From Gramella sp. AN32 (lineage in GTDB: Bacteria > Bacteroidota > Bacteroidia > Flavobacteriales > Flavobacteriaceae): a DNA stretch of 64,000 bases. The position numbers and the translations under genes are program-made. Positions 7,921 through 16,620 of the stretch are shown here, one piece after another (the first letter of the stretch is position 1; every line of letters begins with the position of its first letter). The notes below the pieces were generated by a model. That model made no database searches and was not told the origin of the DNA. It worked only from the letters and a program-made list of their open reading frames with translations. The DNA lies in NCBI RefSeq assembly GCF_023718305.1, contig NZ_QEYO01000001.1, positions 186,001-250,000 of the forward strand, in the 5' to 3' direction.

Positions 7921-9924
7921 ATGAAATTCAGCATTCAAGCCGATTATAAACCTACTGGCGATCAGCCCAACGCGATTAAAGAACTGGTTCAGGGGCTTAA
8001 CCGAAATGACCGATATCAAACTTTATTAGGGGTTACCGGTTCCGGGAAAACATTTACCGTGGCCAATGTGATTGAAGACGTGCAAAAACCTACATTGGTT
8101 CTTGCCCATAACAAAACGCTGGCAGCTCAGCTCTATTCTGAATTTAAGCAGTTCTTCCCTGAAAATGCCGTGGAATATTTTGTGAGCTATTACGACTATT
8201 ATCAGCCGGAAGCTTTTATTCCCAGTTCTGGAACTTATATCGAAAAAGATCTTTCCATCAATGAGGAGATCGAAAAGTTAAGACTTAGCACCACTTCCTC
8301 GCTTCTAAGCGGAAGAAGGGATGTGATCGTGGTAGCTTCTGTTTCCTGTTTATATGGGATTGGAAACCCGGTAGAATTTAAAAAGAATGTGGTTTCAATA
8401 CAGCGGGATATGCAAATTTCGCGAACGAAATTTTTACAAAGCCTTGTACAAAGCCTTTACAGCCGTACCGAAGCCGAATTTACCCGCGGAAATTTCAGAA
8501 TTAAAGGGGATACGGTAGATGTATTTCCAAGTTATGCTGACAATGCTTTCCGAATTCATTTTTTTGGGGATGAAATTGAAGAAATTGAAGCTTTTAATCC
8601 GGGAACCAACGATATTATTGAAAAATATGAACGCCTGAATATCTATCCCGCAAATATGTTCGTGACCTCTCCAGATGTGCTACAGGGGGCGATCAGGGAA
8701 ATTCAGGATGATCTGGTAAAACAAACCACCTATTTTCAGGAAATTGGAAAGACGCTGGAAGCCAAACGACTGGATGAAAGAACAAATTTTGATCTGGAAA
8801 TGATTCGTGAGTTGGGCTATTGTTCGGGAATTGAGAATTATTCAAGATATCTGGATGGCCGGCTTCCCGGCACACGCCCTTTCTGCCTACTGGATTATTT
8901 TCCGGATGATTACCTGATGATTGTAGACGAAAGCCATGTAACGATCCCGCAAACCCATGCTATGTATGGTGGTGACCGTTCCCGAAAGGAAACTTTGGTG
9001 GATTATGGTTTTCGACTTCCTGCCGCGATGGATAACCGTCCGCTAAAATTTGAAGAATTTGAAGCTCTTCAAAATCAGGTGATTTACGTAAGTGCTACCC
9101 CTGCAGATTATGAACTTCAGCAAAGTGAAGGGGTGTATGTGGAACAGGTAATTCGACCTACGGGGCTATTGGATCCAATAATTGAGGTGAGACCAAGTTT
9201 GAATCAGATTGATGATTTGATCGAGGAAATTCATGTGCGCGTAGAAAAAGACCAGCGTATCCTGGTTACAACACTTACCAAAAGAATGGCTGAAGAACTC
9301 ACGAAATACCTCACCCGAATCGATGTGCGTTGCCGTTATATACATTCTGATATTGATACTTTGGAACGCGTGGAAATCATGCAGGATTTACGAAAAGGAA
9401 TTTTCGATGTGCTTGTGGGAGTTAACCTTTTAAGAGAAGGATTAGATTTACCGGAAGTTTCACTGGTCGCCATTATTGATGCAGATAAAGAAGGATTTTT
9501 GAGAAGTAATAGATCCCTTACCCAAACCATTGGTAGGGCCGCAAGGCATGTGGAAGGAAAAGCGATCATGTATGCTGATAAAATCACTGCGAGCATGCAG
9601 AAAACCATTGATGAAACTGAATATCGCCGGGAAAAACAGATCGAATATAATAAGGGAAATAATATTACCCCCACAGCGATCAATAAGAAATTTGACAGTG
9701 CCCTGGTTAAACAAAAACTGGACATTTACGATTTCGAAAGATCCCTGGATCTCAAAGCTGCGGAAGGTGAACCTGAATATTTAACAAAACCCCAGATCGA
9801 AAAGAGGATCAGAGAGAAGAGAAAATCTATGGAAACTGCCGCAAAAGAGCTCGATTTCATGCAGGCTGCAAAGTTGCGCGATGAGATTAAATCACTTCAG
9901 GGCAAGCTCGAAGAAATAGCATAA
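7921..9924 (+). CDS. uvrB: Excinuclease ABC subunit B
   Basis: UvrB is the damage-verifying helicase-like subunit of nucleotide excision repair; it is loaded by UvrA and recruits UvrC. At 667 residues the protein has the usual length. Walker A GVTGSGKT is at about 37-44 and the beta-hairpin region follows with [12 protein letters not shown]. The DESH box is in [11 protein letters not shown], and helicase motifs [17 protein letters not shown] and QTIGRAARH are intact. A C-terminal UVR motif that contacts UvrC is visible in [20 protein letters not shown]. The gene stands alone, with its own probable promoter upstream. Confidence 0.98.
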   Translation: MKFSIQADYKPTGDQPNAIKELVQGLNRNDRYQTLLGVTGSGKTFTVANVIEDVQKPTLVLAHNKTLAAQLYSEFKQFFPENAVEYFVSYYDYYQPEAFIPSSGTYIEKDLSINEEIEKLRLSTTSSLLSGRRDVIVVASVSCLYGIGNPVEFKKNVVSIQRDMQISRTKFLQSLVQSLYSRTEAEFTRGNFRIKGDTVDVFPSYADNAFRIHFFGDEIEEIEAFNPGTNDIIEKYERLNIYPANMFVTSPDVLQGAIREIQDDLVKQTTYFQEIGKTLEAKRLDERTNFDLEMIRELGYCSGIENYSRYLDGRLPGTRPFCLLDYFPDDYLMIVDESHVTIPQTHAMYGGDRSRKETLVDYGFRLPAAMDNRPLKFEEFEALQNQVIYVSATPADYELQQSEGVYVEQVIRPTGLLDPIIEVRPSLNQIDDLIEEIHVRVEKDQRILVTTLTKRMAEELTKYLTRIDVRCRYIHSDIDTLERVEIMQDLRKGIFDVLVGVNLLREGLDLPEVSLVAIIDADKEGFLRSNRSLTQTIGRAARHVEGKAIMYADKITASMQKTIDETEYRREKQIEYNKGNNITPTAINKKFDSALVKQKLDIYDFERSLDLKAAEGEPEYLTKPQIEKRIREKRKSMETAAKELDFMQAAKLRDEIKSLQGKLEEIA

Positions 9925-10015
9925 TTTTAAGAATCTCTATTTATAATTTATTTTATATTTAGTTAACTCTAAGACATTTAGTAATGTTGAAGTGGTAAAT
10001 AAACCTTTATTTGCT

Positions 10016-11233
10016 ATGAAAAACTTATGCATTATCACTACGCTTATCGCGATCAATTTTGCCTTTGCCCAGGTTGGGATTGGTACAACAGATCCTAAAG
10101 CCCAATTAGATATTATTGCGACCAATGCGGCTAATCCTGCCGCCATTGATGGTTTATTGATTCCCCGGATCGAAAAATTTCCTTCGGAAAATCCTGATCC
10201 AAGTCAGCATGGGATGTTGGCGTTCCTATCCAAAAATATTACAGGATTTAACTCTGGCTTCTATTTTTGGAACGCAACCGATAGTAAATGGAAATCCCTT
10301 TCCGTGGATAGCGGTACCGCAAATTTTTATAAACCGGGAACATCTCAAAGTCCGAATAATATTTCAGAAAATATCTATCGCGATGCAAGCATTGGTATTG
10401 GGACAGATCAAATTTCTTCCAGACTTCAAATTGCCATTGGTGCGGGAAAAGATCTTACTTTGAAGAAGGGATTGGAGGTAGATAACGCAAATTCTGCCAC
10501 AGATAATTTAACTACTTACGGTATTATCAGCGATAATCGAAGTGCCACCAATGGTAATAAATATGGTTTCAAAAATAATGTTGGAGGTACGGGAACGGGA
10601 ATTCATTATGGAATTTTTAATGAAAGCTATCAAAATACTGGCACCAACGACATTTACGGAATTTTCAATCGGGTAGGTAGAACATTTGGAGCTAAAAGTA
10701 ACAACTATGGTATTTATTCTGAAATTGGAAGTATTCAGGGTGTAGGTAATATTTTCGGAATATATAGTATTGCACTGGGCGATGCGAATAGTAATGTCTT
10801 TGCCGGCTATTTTGTGGGAAGGGTCGGCATTGGAACATCCACAGAAACTGAATATGTACTTCCTTTAAATCGCGGACTGGAAGGACAGGTGATGGCGACC
10901 AATTCCAGCGGACAGGTTTCATGGACCAATCCCGGATTTCAAAATTATTCATCAACTACTAGCGCAACAGGGGATTTTGTGATCACTGATGAAATTGGTA
11001 GTTTAAGGATCAACAATCAGATATCCGGGATTGTCATTCCACCTTCCTCAGTTAACAAAGGAAGAATTATAAGGTTGATTAACTGGCCAGGGAATTCTGA
11101 GAAATCTTTTATATTTTCAGGGAGTGATGATTTATTCGATGTAAAGACCAATTCAAAAATAGTGTCGATAAAACCTCAGCAAATATTTACCATACAAAGT
11201 GCCGGAAATAGATGGCTCTTGATAGATTACTAA
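10016..11233 (+). CDS. Secreted protein with VGIGTTDP tail-fibre-like repeat
   Basis: The most likely start is the ATG at 10016, giving 405 residues that open with a signal peptide (MKNLCIITTLIAINFAFA, cleaved before QVGIGT). The mature N-terminus VGIGTTDPKAQLDI is a hallmark of a large group of Bacteroidetes surface proteins related to phage tail-fibre stalk domains. VGIGTSTETEYVLPL repeats the idea near residue 275. The middle is rich in Gly, Asn, Thr and Tyr with IYGI/HYGIF-like beta repeats. No enzyme motif is seen. It is probably an exported beta-helical or fibre-like protein of unknown role. An earlier in-frame ATG at 9992 would place eight polar residues before the signal peptide and is less likely. 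Confidence 0.78.
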   Translation: MKNLCIITTLIAINFAFAQVGIGTTDPKAQLDIIATNAANPAAIDGLLIPRIEKFPSENPDPSQHGMLAFLSKNITGFNSGFYFWNATDSKWKSLSVDSGTANFYKPGTSQSPNNISENIYRDASIGIGTDQISSRLQIAIGAGKDLTLKKGLEVDNANSATDNLTTYGIISDNRSATNGNKYGFKNNVGGTGTGIHYGIFNESYQNTGTNDIYGIFNRVGRTFGAKSNNYGIYSEIGSIQGVGNIFGIYSIALGDANSNVFAGYFVGRVGIGTSTETEYVLPLNRGLEGQVMATNSSGQVSWTNPGFQNYSSTTSATGDFVITDEIGSLRINNQISGIVIPPSSVNKGRIIRLINWPGNSEKSFIFSGSDDLFDVKTNSKIVSIKPQQIFTIQSAGNRWLLIDY

Positions 11234-11251
11234 AAACTGATTTAAAATAAA

Positions 11252-11284
11252 AGACCTCCCAGGTTTTGAAAACCTGGAAGGTCT
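11252..11284. terminator. Hairpin terminator between convergent genes
   Basis: An inverted repeat with about 15-bp arms (AGACCTCCCAGG against CCTGGAAGGTCT, one mismatch) sits between the secreted-protein gene and the small heat-shock gene. Read on the minus strand it is followed by a T-rich run, so it should stop hsp20 transcription. It could also work on the plus strand. Confidence 0.65.
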
Positions 11285-11344
11285 AATGATAATAAAATTA
11301 CTTAAATTCTTCAAGCTCATGTACTTAAAAAGTACGATAAGAAT

Positions 11345-11794
11345 TTATTTAATTTCAATCAGGCGTTTTGGTTTTGCCTTTGCTTCCTCTCTTTTTGGAA
11401 CAGAAATCTTTAACACCCCATCATTATAAGTGGCATTAATTTTTTCACTTTCCACGATATTGGGAAGGGTAAAGACTCGCCTGAAATTACTGTAACTAAA
11501 TTCCCTTCGCGTACACCTGCCATTATTATCGGTAGTTTCCTTTTCTTCTTTATCTTCAGAAGAAATTGTTAGAATATTGTTTTCTACCTCAATATCAAAA
11601 TCTTTCTTGGTTTTACCCGGTGCCGCCACTTCTACTTCAAATGAATCATCGTTTTCATGGATATTTACGGCGGGAACATTTCTACCAATATTATTCATCA
11701 CCGCATTATCACCCAACCAATCAGTCCTAAACATATCATCAAAAACTGAAGGCAACCATCCTGTTTGATTTTCGTTTCTTTTAATTAAGCTCAT
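11345..11794 (-). CDS. Small heat shock protein, Hsp20/alpha-crystallin family
   Basis: A 149-residue ATP-independent holdase chaperone. The N-terminal arm contains GWLPSVFDDMF, a pattern common in flavobacterial small heat shock proteins. The alpha-crystallin domain runs from about residue 45 to 135 with VNIHENDDSFEVEVAAPG, then FSYSNFRRVFTLP and the signature AxxxxGVLxIxVPK as ATYNDGVLKISVPK. The C-terminal tail PKRLIEIK has the usual short extension with an IxI/V-like anchor. The ATG at 11794 is preferred over the preceding GTG. It is transcribed divergently from the DUF2254 gene, and its upstream region carries a -24/-12-like promoter resembling that of htpG. Confidence 0.93.
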   Translation of the reverse strand: MSLIKRNENQTGWLPSVFDDMFRTDWLGDNAVMNNIGRNVPAVNIHENDDSFEVEVAAPGKTKKDFDIEVENNILTISSEDKEEKETTDNNGRCTRREFSYSNFRRVFTLPNIVESEKINATYNDGVLKISVPKREEAKAKPKRLIEIK

Positions 11795-11843
11795 CACTAT
11801 AAGTTTTTAGGTTAATAATAATTTTTAAAATTTTCAAGAAAGA

Positions 11844-11877
11844 GAACAAACAAAATACCATTTAGAATTACCTGCTA
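11844..11877 (-). promoter_or_regulatory. Putative sigma-54-like promoter of the hsp20 gene
   Basis: On the minus strand, TGGTAT at 11860-11855 is followed by TTTGTTTGTT, giving GG, ten bases, then GT (11847-11846) in place of the canonical GC. An upstream GCAG ends exactly eleven bases before the TGG, the same spacing as the TGTCAG box before the htpG promoter. The start codon lies about 50 bases downstream. The -12 mismatch lowers confidence. Confidence 0.35.
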
Positions 11878-11899
11878 ATTTGTCTGAATTGATTGTTTT

Positions 11900-11922
11900 A
11901 AACATGTCTTAATGTCATGTTT
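11900..11922. promoter_or_regulatory. Imperfect palindrome in the hsp20/DUF2254 divergent region
   Basis: AAACATG at 11900-11906 and its exact complement CATGTTT at 11916-11922 flank a nine-base centre. The element lies about 70 bases upstream of the DUF2254 ATG and about 106 bases upstream of the hsp20 ATG, a position suited to an operator. No regulator is identified. Confidence 0.4.
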
Positions 11923-11992
11923 GTTTAAAAATTACGGAAATCATTTCCTTCTAATGCGATATTCTTAACTTTATCAGACCTTAACTGAATTC

Positions 11993-13297
11993 ATGAAGGA
12001 ATTATACAATAGAACACGTTCATTTTTTAACGTGGTTGAAAGTAAAATCGCTTTTTACCCCACCGTATTTGCATTGTTGGGATTTCATTTTGCCATTTTG
12101 ATGCTTTACCTGGAAAACCTGGGAATTTCAAAATACTTAATTGAGCATTTCCCCATCCTTGTAGTCGACAACGGGGACACGGCGATGACCATCCTAAGTT
12201 CTTTAATTTCCGGATTAATATCCATGGTGGTGTTTAGTTTTTCCATGGTGATGCTTTTATTAAGTCAGGCTTCCAGTAATTATTCACCACGTCTTTTACC
12301 GGGATTGATTAGTGACAAAAGACATCAGATAATCTTAGGAATTTATCTTTTTACGATTATTTACTGCATTTTCGTACTTTTTTCCATTCAGCCCACAGGG
12401 GATAAATATCAAATTCCCGGATTTTCTGTTTTGCTGGGTATTCTCGAAACTGTTGTTAGTATTGGGGCCTTTATCTATTTTATACATAATATCTCCCAGA
12501 GTATTCAGATTAGTAATATTCTTCAGAATATTTATGCCACTGCCAAAAGACGATTAAATGATCTAATAGAACATGAAGAAGATGATCTTCAGGAGTTTCC
12601 CGATACCAGCGATTGGAGTGAATACTATTCAGAAAAAAGCGGGTATCTTCAGAATATCTCTTTTACTAATCTTGTAGATATTTGCCAGAAACATGATATA
12701 TTGATCCATATTTTACCGGTTAAAGGAATATTTGTGCTACACGGCATCCCTCTGTTTAAAACTAACAGAGAAATTGATAAAAAAATTGAAAATAAAATTC
12801 ATCCTAATTTCAATTTTGCCAGGGAAGAACTGGTTGCCGATAATTATGCCCTTGCTTTTAAACAAATTACAGAAATCATCGTAAAAGCTATGTCACCGGG
12901 GATTAACGATCCGGGAACTGCTATTAATGGGATAGATTACCTTTCTGAATTGCTGGCGTTGCGCATGAAGAAAAAGGATACCAGCAAAATTATAAGAGAA
13001 GGAAAGATTTTTGTTAAACTGAACACCGTAGACTTCGATATAATGCTTTACAACATTATGGCTTCCATACGCACTTATTGTAAGCATGATGTGATCCTTG
13101 TTCAAAAATTATTGCTCATGTTTTATTATTTACAAAAACAGGAACACAAAAATGAGAGTTATGAAGACAGTATTAATGCCGAAGCCCAAAATTTACTGGT
13201 TGATGCTGAAAAAGCAATAAACAATAAAGTTGATGTGAATCATATAAAAAAACTCGCCAAAAGGCTAAATTTACCACAACCTAAAACTGAAGCTTAA
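11993..13297 (+). CDS. DUF2254 family membrane protein
   Basis: The 434-residue protein belongs to the DUF2254 family of predicted inner-membrane proteins. Four hydrophobic segments fill the N-terminal ~165 residues; between the second and third lies the conserved SQASSNYSPRLLPGLISD block. A soluble C-terminal part contains AMSPGINDPGTAINGIDYL, the family's most recognisable signature. The function is not known. The gene ends in a TAATG junction with the DUF1456 gene, so the two are co-translated. It is divergent from the small heat-shock gene. Confidence 0.85.
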   Translation: MKELYNRTRSFFNVVESKIAFYPTVFALLGFHFAILMLYLENLGISKYLIEHFPILVVDNGDTAMTILSSLISGLISMVVFSFSMVMLLLSQASSNYSPRLLPGLISDKRHQIILGIYLFTIIYCIFVLFSIQPTGDKYQIPGFSVLLGILETVVSIGAFIYFIHNISQSIQISNILQNIYATAKRRLNDLIEHEEDDLQEFPDTSDWSEYYSEKSGYLQNISFTNLVDICQKHDILIHILPVKGIFVLHGIPLFKTNREIDKKIENKIHPNFNFAREELVADNYALAFKQITEIIVKAMSPGINDPGTAINGIDYLSELLALRMKKKDTSKIIREGKIFVKLNTVDFDIMLYNIMASIRTYCKHDVILVQKLLLMFYYLQKQEHKNESYEDSINAEAQNLLVDAEKAINNKVDVNHIKKLAKRLNLPQPKTEA

Positions 13298-13530
13298 TGG
13301 GATTAACCAATAACGATATATTTAAAAAACTTCGCGTGGCACATAAATTAACCAATGATGATATTGTGGAAATTTGTAGCCTCGTAGATTTTAAAGTGAG
13401 TAAAAGTGAATTAGGAGCTATTTTCCGCAAAGAAGGCCACGAAAAATATATGGAATGCGGGGATCAGTTTTTGCGCAATTTTTTGGACGGACTCATCATT
13501 CATTTGCGTGGCCCCATGCCGAAGAAATAG
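13297..13530 (+). CDS. DUF1456 (YehS-like) protein, single-repeat form
   Basis: This 77-residue protein corresponds to one DUF1456 unit: NNDIFKKLRVAHKL, then KVSKSELGAIFRKEGH and CGDQFLRNFLDGLI. The E. coli homologue YehS has two such units (about 156 residues), and the present protein aligns best with its second one. Single-unit forms appear normal in flavobacteria, so truncation is not required, although the stop codon abuts a 7-bp minisatellite. The function is unknown. The start overlaps the DUF2254 stop. Confidence 0.82.
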   Translation: MGLTNNDIFKKLRVAHKLTNDDIVEICSLVDFKVSKSELGAIFRKEGHEKYMECGDQFLRNFLDGLIIHLRGPMPKK

Positions 13531-13662
13531 TAAGCGGTAAGCGGTAAGCGGTAAGCGGTAAGCGGTAAGCGGTAAGCGGTAAGCGGTAAGCGGTAAGCGG
13601 TAAGCGGTAAGCGGTAAGCGGTAAGCGGTAAGCGGTAAGCGGTAAGCGGTAAGCGGTAAGCA
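13531..13662. repeat. 7-bp minisatellite (TAAGCGG)n, about 19 copies
   Basis: Starting immediately after the DUF1456 stop codon, the heptamer TAAGCGG is repeated without interruption about 18.8 times. The seven-base unit leaves stops in the plus-strand frames. On the minus strand it reads through as a repetitive LTAYRLP-like peptide that I regard as non-coding. The array separates the gene from its terminator. Confidence 0.95.
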
Positions 13663-13667
13663 AAATT

Positions 13668-13709
13668 AAAAAAGGAATGAGAATTAGCAGTAATTCTCAT
13701 TCCTTTTTT
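13668..13709 (+). terminator. Intrinsic terminator after the DUF2254-DUF1456 operon
   Basis: A long inverted repeat (AAAAAGGAATGAGAATTA against TAATTCTCATTCCTTTTT) with a short loop ends in a T-run. It lies just after the heptamer array, so the mRNA of the operon should include the whole array in its 3' untranslated region. Confidence 0.8.
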
Positions 13710-14035
13710 ATTTAATAAGTCCCTAGCTCAAGCGCTGTCACCAGTCAAATGTCAGCCTAGCGGAGTCGAAGGCAAATTTCATCCCCATCACAGTCAAAAG
13801 CAAAATGTCAGCCTGAGATCCCTGAAAAAATTTTCTAGCGTAGGAAATTGAACGTGTTTTTTAGTATATCTAATAAGATGCTGAAACAAGTTACCATTGA
13901 CGGCAATTTTAAAAACCAGCATCGTCACCCTGAACTGGTTTCAGGGTCTATAATACGTAACCAAAATATATGTCAATAGTAGCGTAGTCAAGAATATTGT
14001 CAGCCTGAGCGGAGTCGAAGGCCTTATTCCAAAAA
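13710..14035. repeat. Non-coding gap with further dispersed repeats
   Basis: Between the terminator and the ettA stop codon I see no gene. Copies of the GTCAGCCTGAGCGGAGTCG family lie at 13751-13773 (one shortened in the middle) and 13999-14026 (full length). A truncated copy is at about 13806-13819. A different short palindromic repeat, CACCCTGAACTGGTTTCAGGG, occupies about 13926-13946. Confidence 0.7.
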
Positions 14036-15727
14036 CTATCGCACTAATTTTTTATATTTAATTCGTTTCGGCATTAAATCACCGCCCAGTCGTTTTTGTT
14101 TACTCTCCTCGTATTCAGAAAAACTTCCTTCAAAGAAATAAACCTGGGAATCGCCTTCAAAAGCAAGTATATGGGTACAAACCCTATCCAGGAACCAACG
14201 GTCGTGGGAAATAATCACCCCGCAGCCGGCGAAATTTTCCAAACCTTCTTCTAAAGCACGAAGTGTATTTACATCCAGGTCGTTGGTAGGCTCATCCAGA
14301 AGCAGGACATTACCTTCTTCTTTTAAGGTCATGGCCAAATGTAACCTGTTTCGCTCACCCCCGGAAAGCATATTCACTTTCTTGTTTTGCTCACTTCCGC
14401 TGAAATTGAATCGGCTCAAATAAGCCCTGGAATTTACCTGTCTCCCGCCCATCATGATCAATTCCTGCTCATCGCTAAAGTTTTGCCAGATGGTTTTTTC
14501 AGGATCAATATTGGAATGACTTTGATCTACGTAAGATATTTTCGCAGTTTCCCCAACCTCGAAGCTACCTTTATCCGGCTCTTCTTCATTCATGATCATC
14601 TTAAAAATGGTGGTCTTACCGGCACCATTCGGTCCAATAATCCCAACAATTCCTGCCTGTGGCAATTTGAAATTTAAATCTTCATATAATAATTTATCCC
14701 CAAAAGCCTTGCTAACCCCTTTAGCTTCGATCACATTCGTTCCCAGTCTTGGACCATTTGGTATATAGATCTCCAGCTTTTCGTCCATTTGCTTTTGATC
14801 CTGGCTCATTAATTTATCATAATTATTCAAACGTGCTTTTTGTTTCGCTTGTCTTCCTTTGGGATTCATTCTCGACCATTCCAACTCTCGCTCCAAAGTT
14901 TTTTGGCGTTTGCTCGCCTGTTTTTGTTCCTGGGCAAGTCTTTTTGATTTTTGATCTAACCAGGAGGAATAATTCCCTTTCCATGGAATTCCTTCCCCTC
15001 TATCCAGTTCAAGGATCCAACCTGCAACATTATCTAAGAAATACCTATCGTGGGTTACGGCAATTACAGTTCCTTTATATTGAGATAAATGATGTTCTAA
15101 CCAGTGAACAGATTCGGCATCCAGGTGGTTCGTAGGCTCATCCAGCAACAATACATCAGGCTCCTGCAGCAATAACCTACAAAGCGCAACCCGCCTTCTC
15201 TCCCCTCCGGAAAGCACCCCAATCTTTTTATCCGGCTCAGGCGTACGCAAGGCATCCATGGCTATTTCAAGCTTGGTATCCAGTTCCCAGGCATTGGTAG
15301 CGTCGATCTTATCCTGAAGTTCAGCCTGCTTATCCATAAGCTTTTGCATCTTATCAGCATCTTCATAAACTTCCGGAAGACCAAACATATCATTGATCTT
15401 GTTATATTCGTCTAAGATGCCAACAGTTTCAGCAACCCCTTCTTTTACCACATCCAAAACAGTTTTTTCATCATCCAGTTTGGGTTCCTGCTCCAGCATT
15501 CCCACGGAATAATTTGGGGAGAAGACCACATTACCCTGGTAATTTTGATCCTTTCCTGCAATGATGCTTAGTAGGGTAGATTTTCCCGAACCATTCAATC
15601 CAAGGATTCCAATTTTTGCCCCGTAAAAGAAACTGAGATATATATTTTTAAGAACCGGAGTACCTGTTTTTTGAAAAGACTTGGTCACTCCAGACATCGA
15701 AAATATTACTTTATTATCGTCTGCCAT
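14036..15727 (-). CDS. ettA: Energy-dependent translational throttle protein EttA
   Basis: EttA is an ABC-F ATPase that binds the ribosomal E site and gates entry into elongation according to the ATP/ADP ratio. The 563-residue protein has two ABC domains and no membrane part. Domain 1 has LGLNGSGKSTLL and SGGERRRVALCRLLL; domain 2 has GPNGAGKTTIFKMI and SGGERNRLHLAM. Both Walker B motifs end in LLLDEPTN. Between them lies the charged linker (RQKTLERELEWSRMNPKGRQ) characteristic of EttA. The overall length fits the subfamily. It is monocistronic, with a repeat field downstream. Confidence 0.95.
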   Translation of the reverse strand: MADDNKVIFSMSGVTKSFQKTGTPVLKNIYLSFFYGAKIGILGLNGSGKSTLLSIIAGKDQNYQGNVVFSPNYSVGMLEQEPKLDDEKTVLDVVKEGVAETVGILDEYNKINDMFGLPEVYEDADKMQKLMDKQAELQDKIDATNAWELDTKLEIAMDALRTPEPDKKIGVLSGGERRRVALCRLLLQEPDVLLLDEPTNHLDAESVHWLEHHLSQYKGTVIAVTHDRYFLDNVAGWILELDRGEGIPWKGNYSSWLDQKSKRLAQEQKQASKRQKTLERELEWSRMNPKGRQAKQKARLNNYDKLMSQDQKQMDEKLEIYIPNGPRLGTNVIEAKGVSKAFGDKLLYEDLNFKLPQAGIVGIIGPNGAGKTTIFKMIMNEEEPDKGSFEVGETAKISYVDQSHSNIDPEKTIWQNFSDEQELIMMGGRQVNSRAYLSRFNFSGSEQNKKVNMLSGGERNRLHLAMTLKEEGNVLLLDEPTNDLDVNTLRALEEGLENFAGCGVIISHDRWFLDRVCTHILAFEGDSQVYFFEGSFSEYEESKQKRLGGDLMPKRIKYKKLVR

Positions 15728-15786
15728 TTATATGATTTTTGAATTTATTTAACTGAAGCGCAAATATCCTGAAAATTTCAGAATTT

Positions 15787-16266
15787 TCAAGAGGAATACT
15801 CATTCAATAAACGCCCTAAAATTACCAGCTGTCCAGTGTGGTAGGAATTATGTTCGATGATGAGTAGTATTTCCCTGAAGTAACTGTGCATTTCTGAATT
15901 TAAAACCGAAGTACTCAAATCGATTTCAGAATTATTGATAACGTCTTTTAATTCTTTTTGATCTTTAAAATAATCCTCTTTCAATTGTTTCCACTCATCC
16001 AGCGATTCAGGACCGGTTTGCTTTGGCCAGTAATCATCAGGCCAGTTTCTATCTTTGTGGATTTCAGAAACAGTATATTCCAGAATATCTTTTTGAGCAT
16101 AAACCATATGCCAGAAGATCTGGTAAAAAGAATACGGCAAGCCTGAAGGCCTTTTCCCCAGTTTACTAAAAGGCACATTTTCCAGGACTTTATCAATAGA
16201 AATAAATGCCTGGCCGCCTTCCAGATGTTTAATTAAAAGATCTCGTTCCCGATTAGAAAATTGCAT
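15787..16266 (-). CDS. DinB-like family protein
   Basis: The 159-residue helical protein fits the DinB/YfiT-like four-helix-bundle superfamily, which often binds a metal through three histidines and is linked to thiol transfer or stress. Histidine-bearing helices are visible at YSFYQIFWHMVYAQKD (about 45-60) and EHNSYHTGQLVILGRLL near the C-terminus. The IxEHxxYHxGQ motif is typical of the family. The substrate is unknown. The start codon overlaps the stop of a tiny upstream membrane-protein gene (TAATG), suggesting translational coupling. Confidence 0.82.
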   Translation of the reverse strand: MQFSNRERDLLIKHLEGGQAFISIDKVLENVPFSKLGKRPSGLPYSFYQIFWHMVYAQKDILEYTVSEIHKDRNWPDDYWPKQTGPESLDEWKQLKEDYFKDQKELKDVINNSEIDLSTSVLNSEMHSYFREILLIIEHNSYHTGQLVILGRLLNEYSS

Positions 16267-16445
16267 TATACCCTGCCTTTTAAAGCGTTAAAAACCCAGG
16301 AAATTGCAAAAAAACCAATTCCGGCAGTAGAAAATCCTATAGCGTACTCAATATATTTTAAAACCCCGAGTAAAACCAATGCCGCTCCAATAATGAACAT
16401 CATAAAAGATGCCCACCCAAAAATGGTGTTTTTATTCATTCCCAT
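16266..16445 (-). CDS. Small two-helix membrane protein coupled to DinB
   Basis: A 59-residue open frame begins MGMNKNTIFGWASFMMFIIG and ends FNALKGRV. It contains two hydrophobic segments (about residues 9-26 and 32-51) separated by KYIEYA, and a short basic tail. Its stop TAA overlaps the ATG of the DinB gene, and the frame is clean, so I take it as real. A second ATG two codons downstream is an alternative start. I do not recognise a named family. The proximity suggests joint expression with the DinB protein but not a function. Confidence 0.68.
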   Translation of the reverse strand: MGMNKNTIFGWASFMMFIIGAALVLLGVLKYIEYAIGFSTAGIGFFAISWVFNALKGRV

Positions 16446-16620
16446 AAATCCGTGATTAATAACAAATATCGTCTATTTAAATGATTCTTCAATTGGCGTC
16501 TTTTTGTATTTTAGCCAAACAGTGATCACACTACTATTCGCAAAAATATTCTTCTAAGAAAGGAATTTTTAATAATTTTTATATCAAAATAATCTATTTT
16601 CTATAAAAAGTTCAAAATAT

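Noticed and set aside
9992..10015. Longer N-terminus for the VGIGTTDP protein
   Set aside because: The extra eight residues come before a complete signal peptide; the ATG at 10016 is the natural start.
13500..13700. Minus-strand frame encoding a repeated LTAYRLP peptide
   Set aside because: It is produced by the TAAGCGG minisatellite being free of stops in that frame; it has no start context and overlaps the DUF1456 end.
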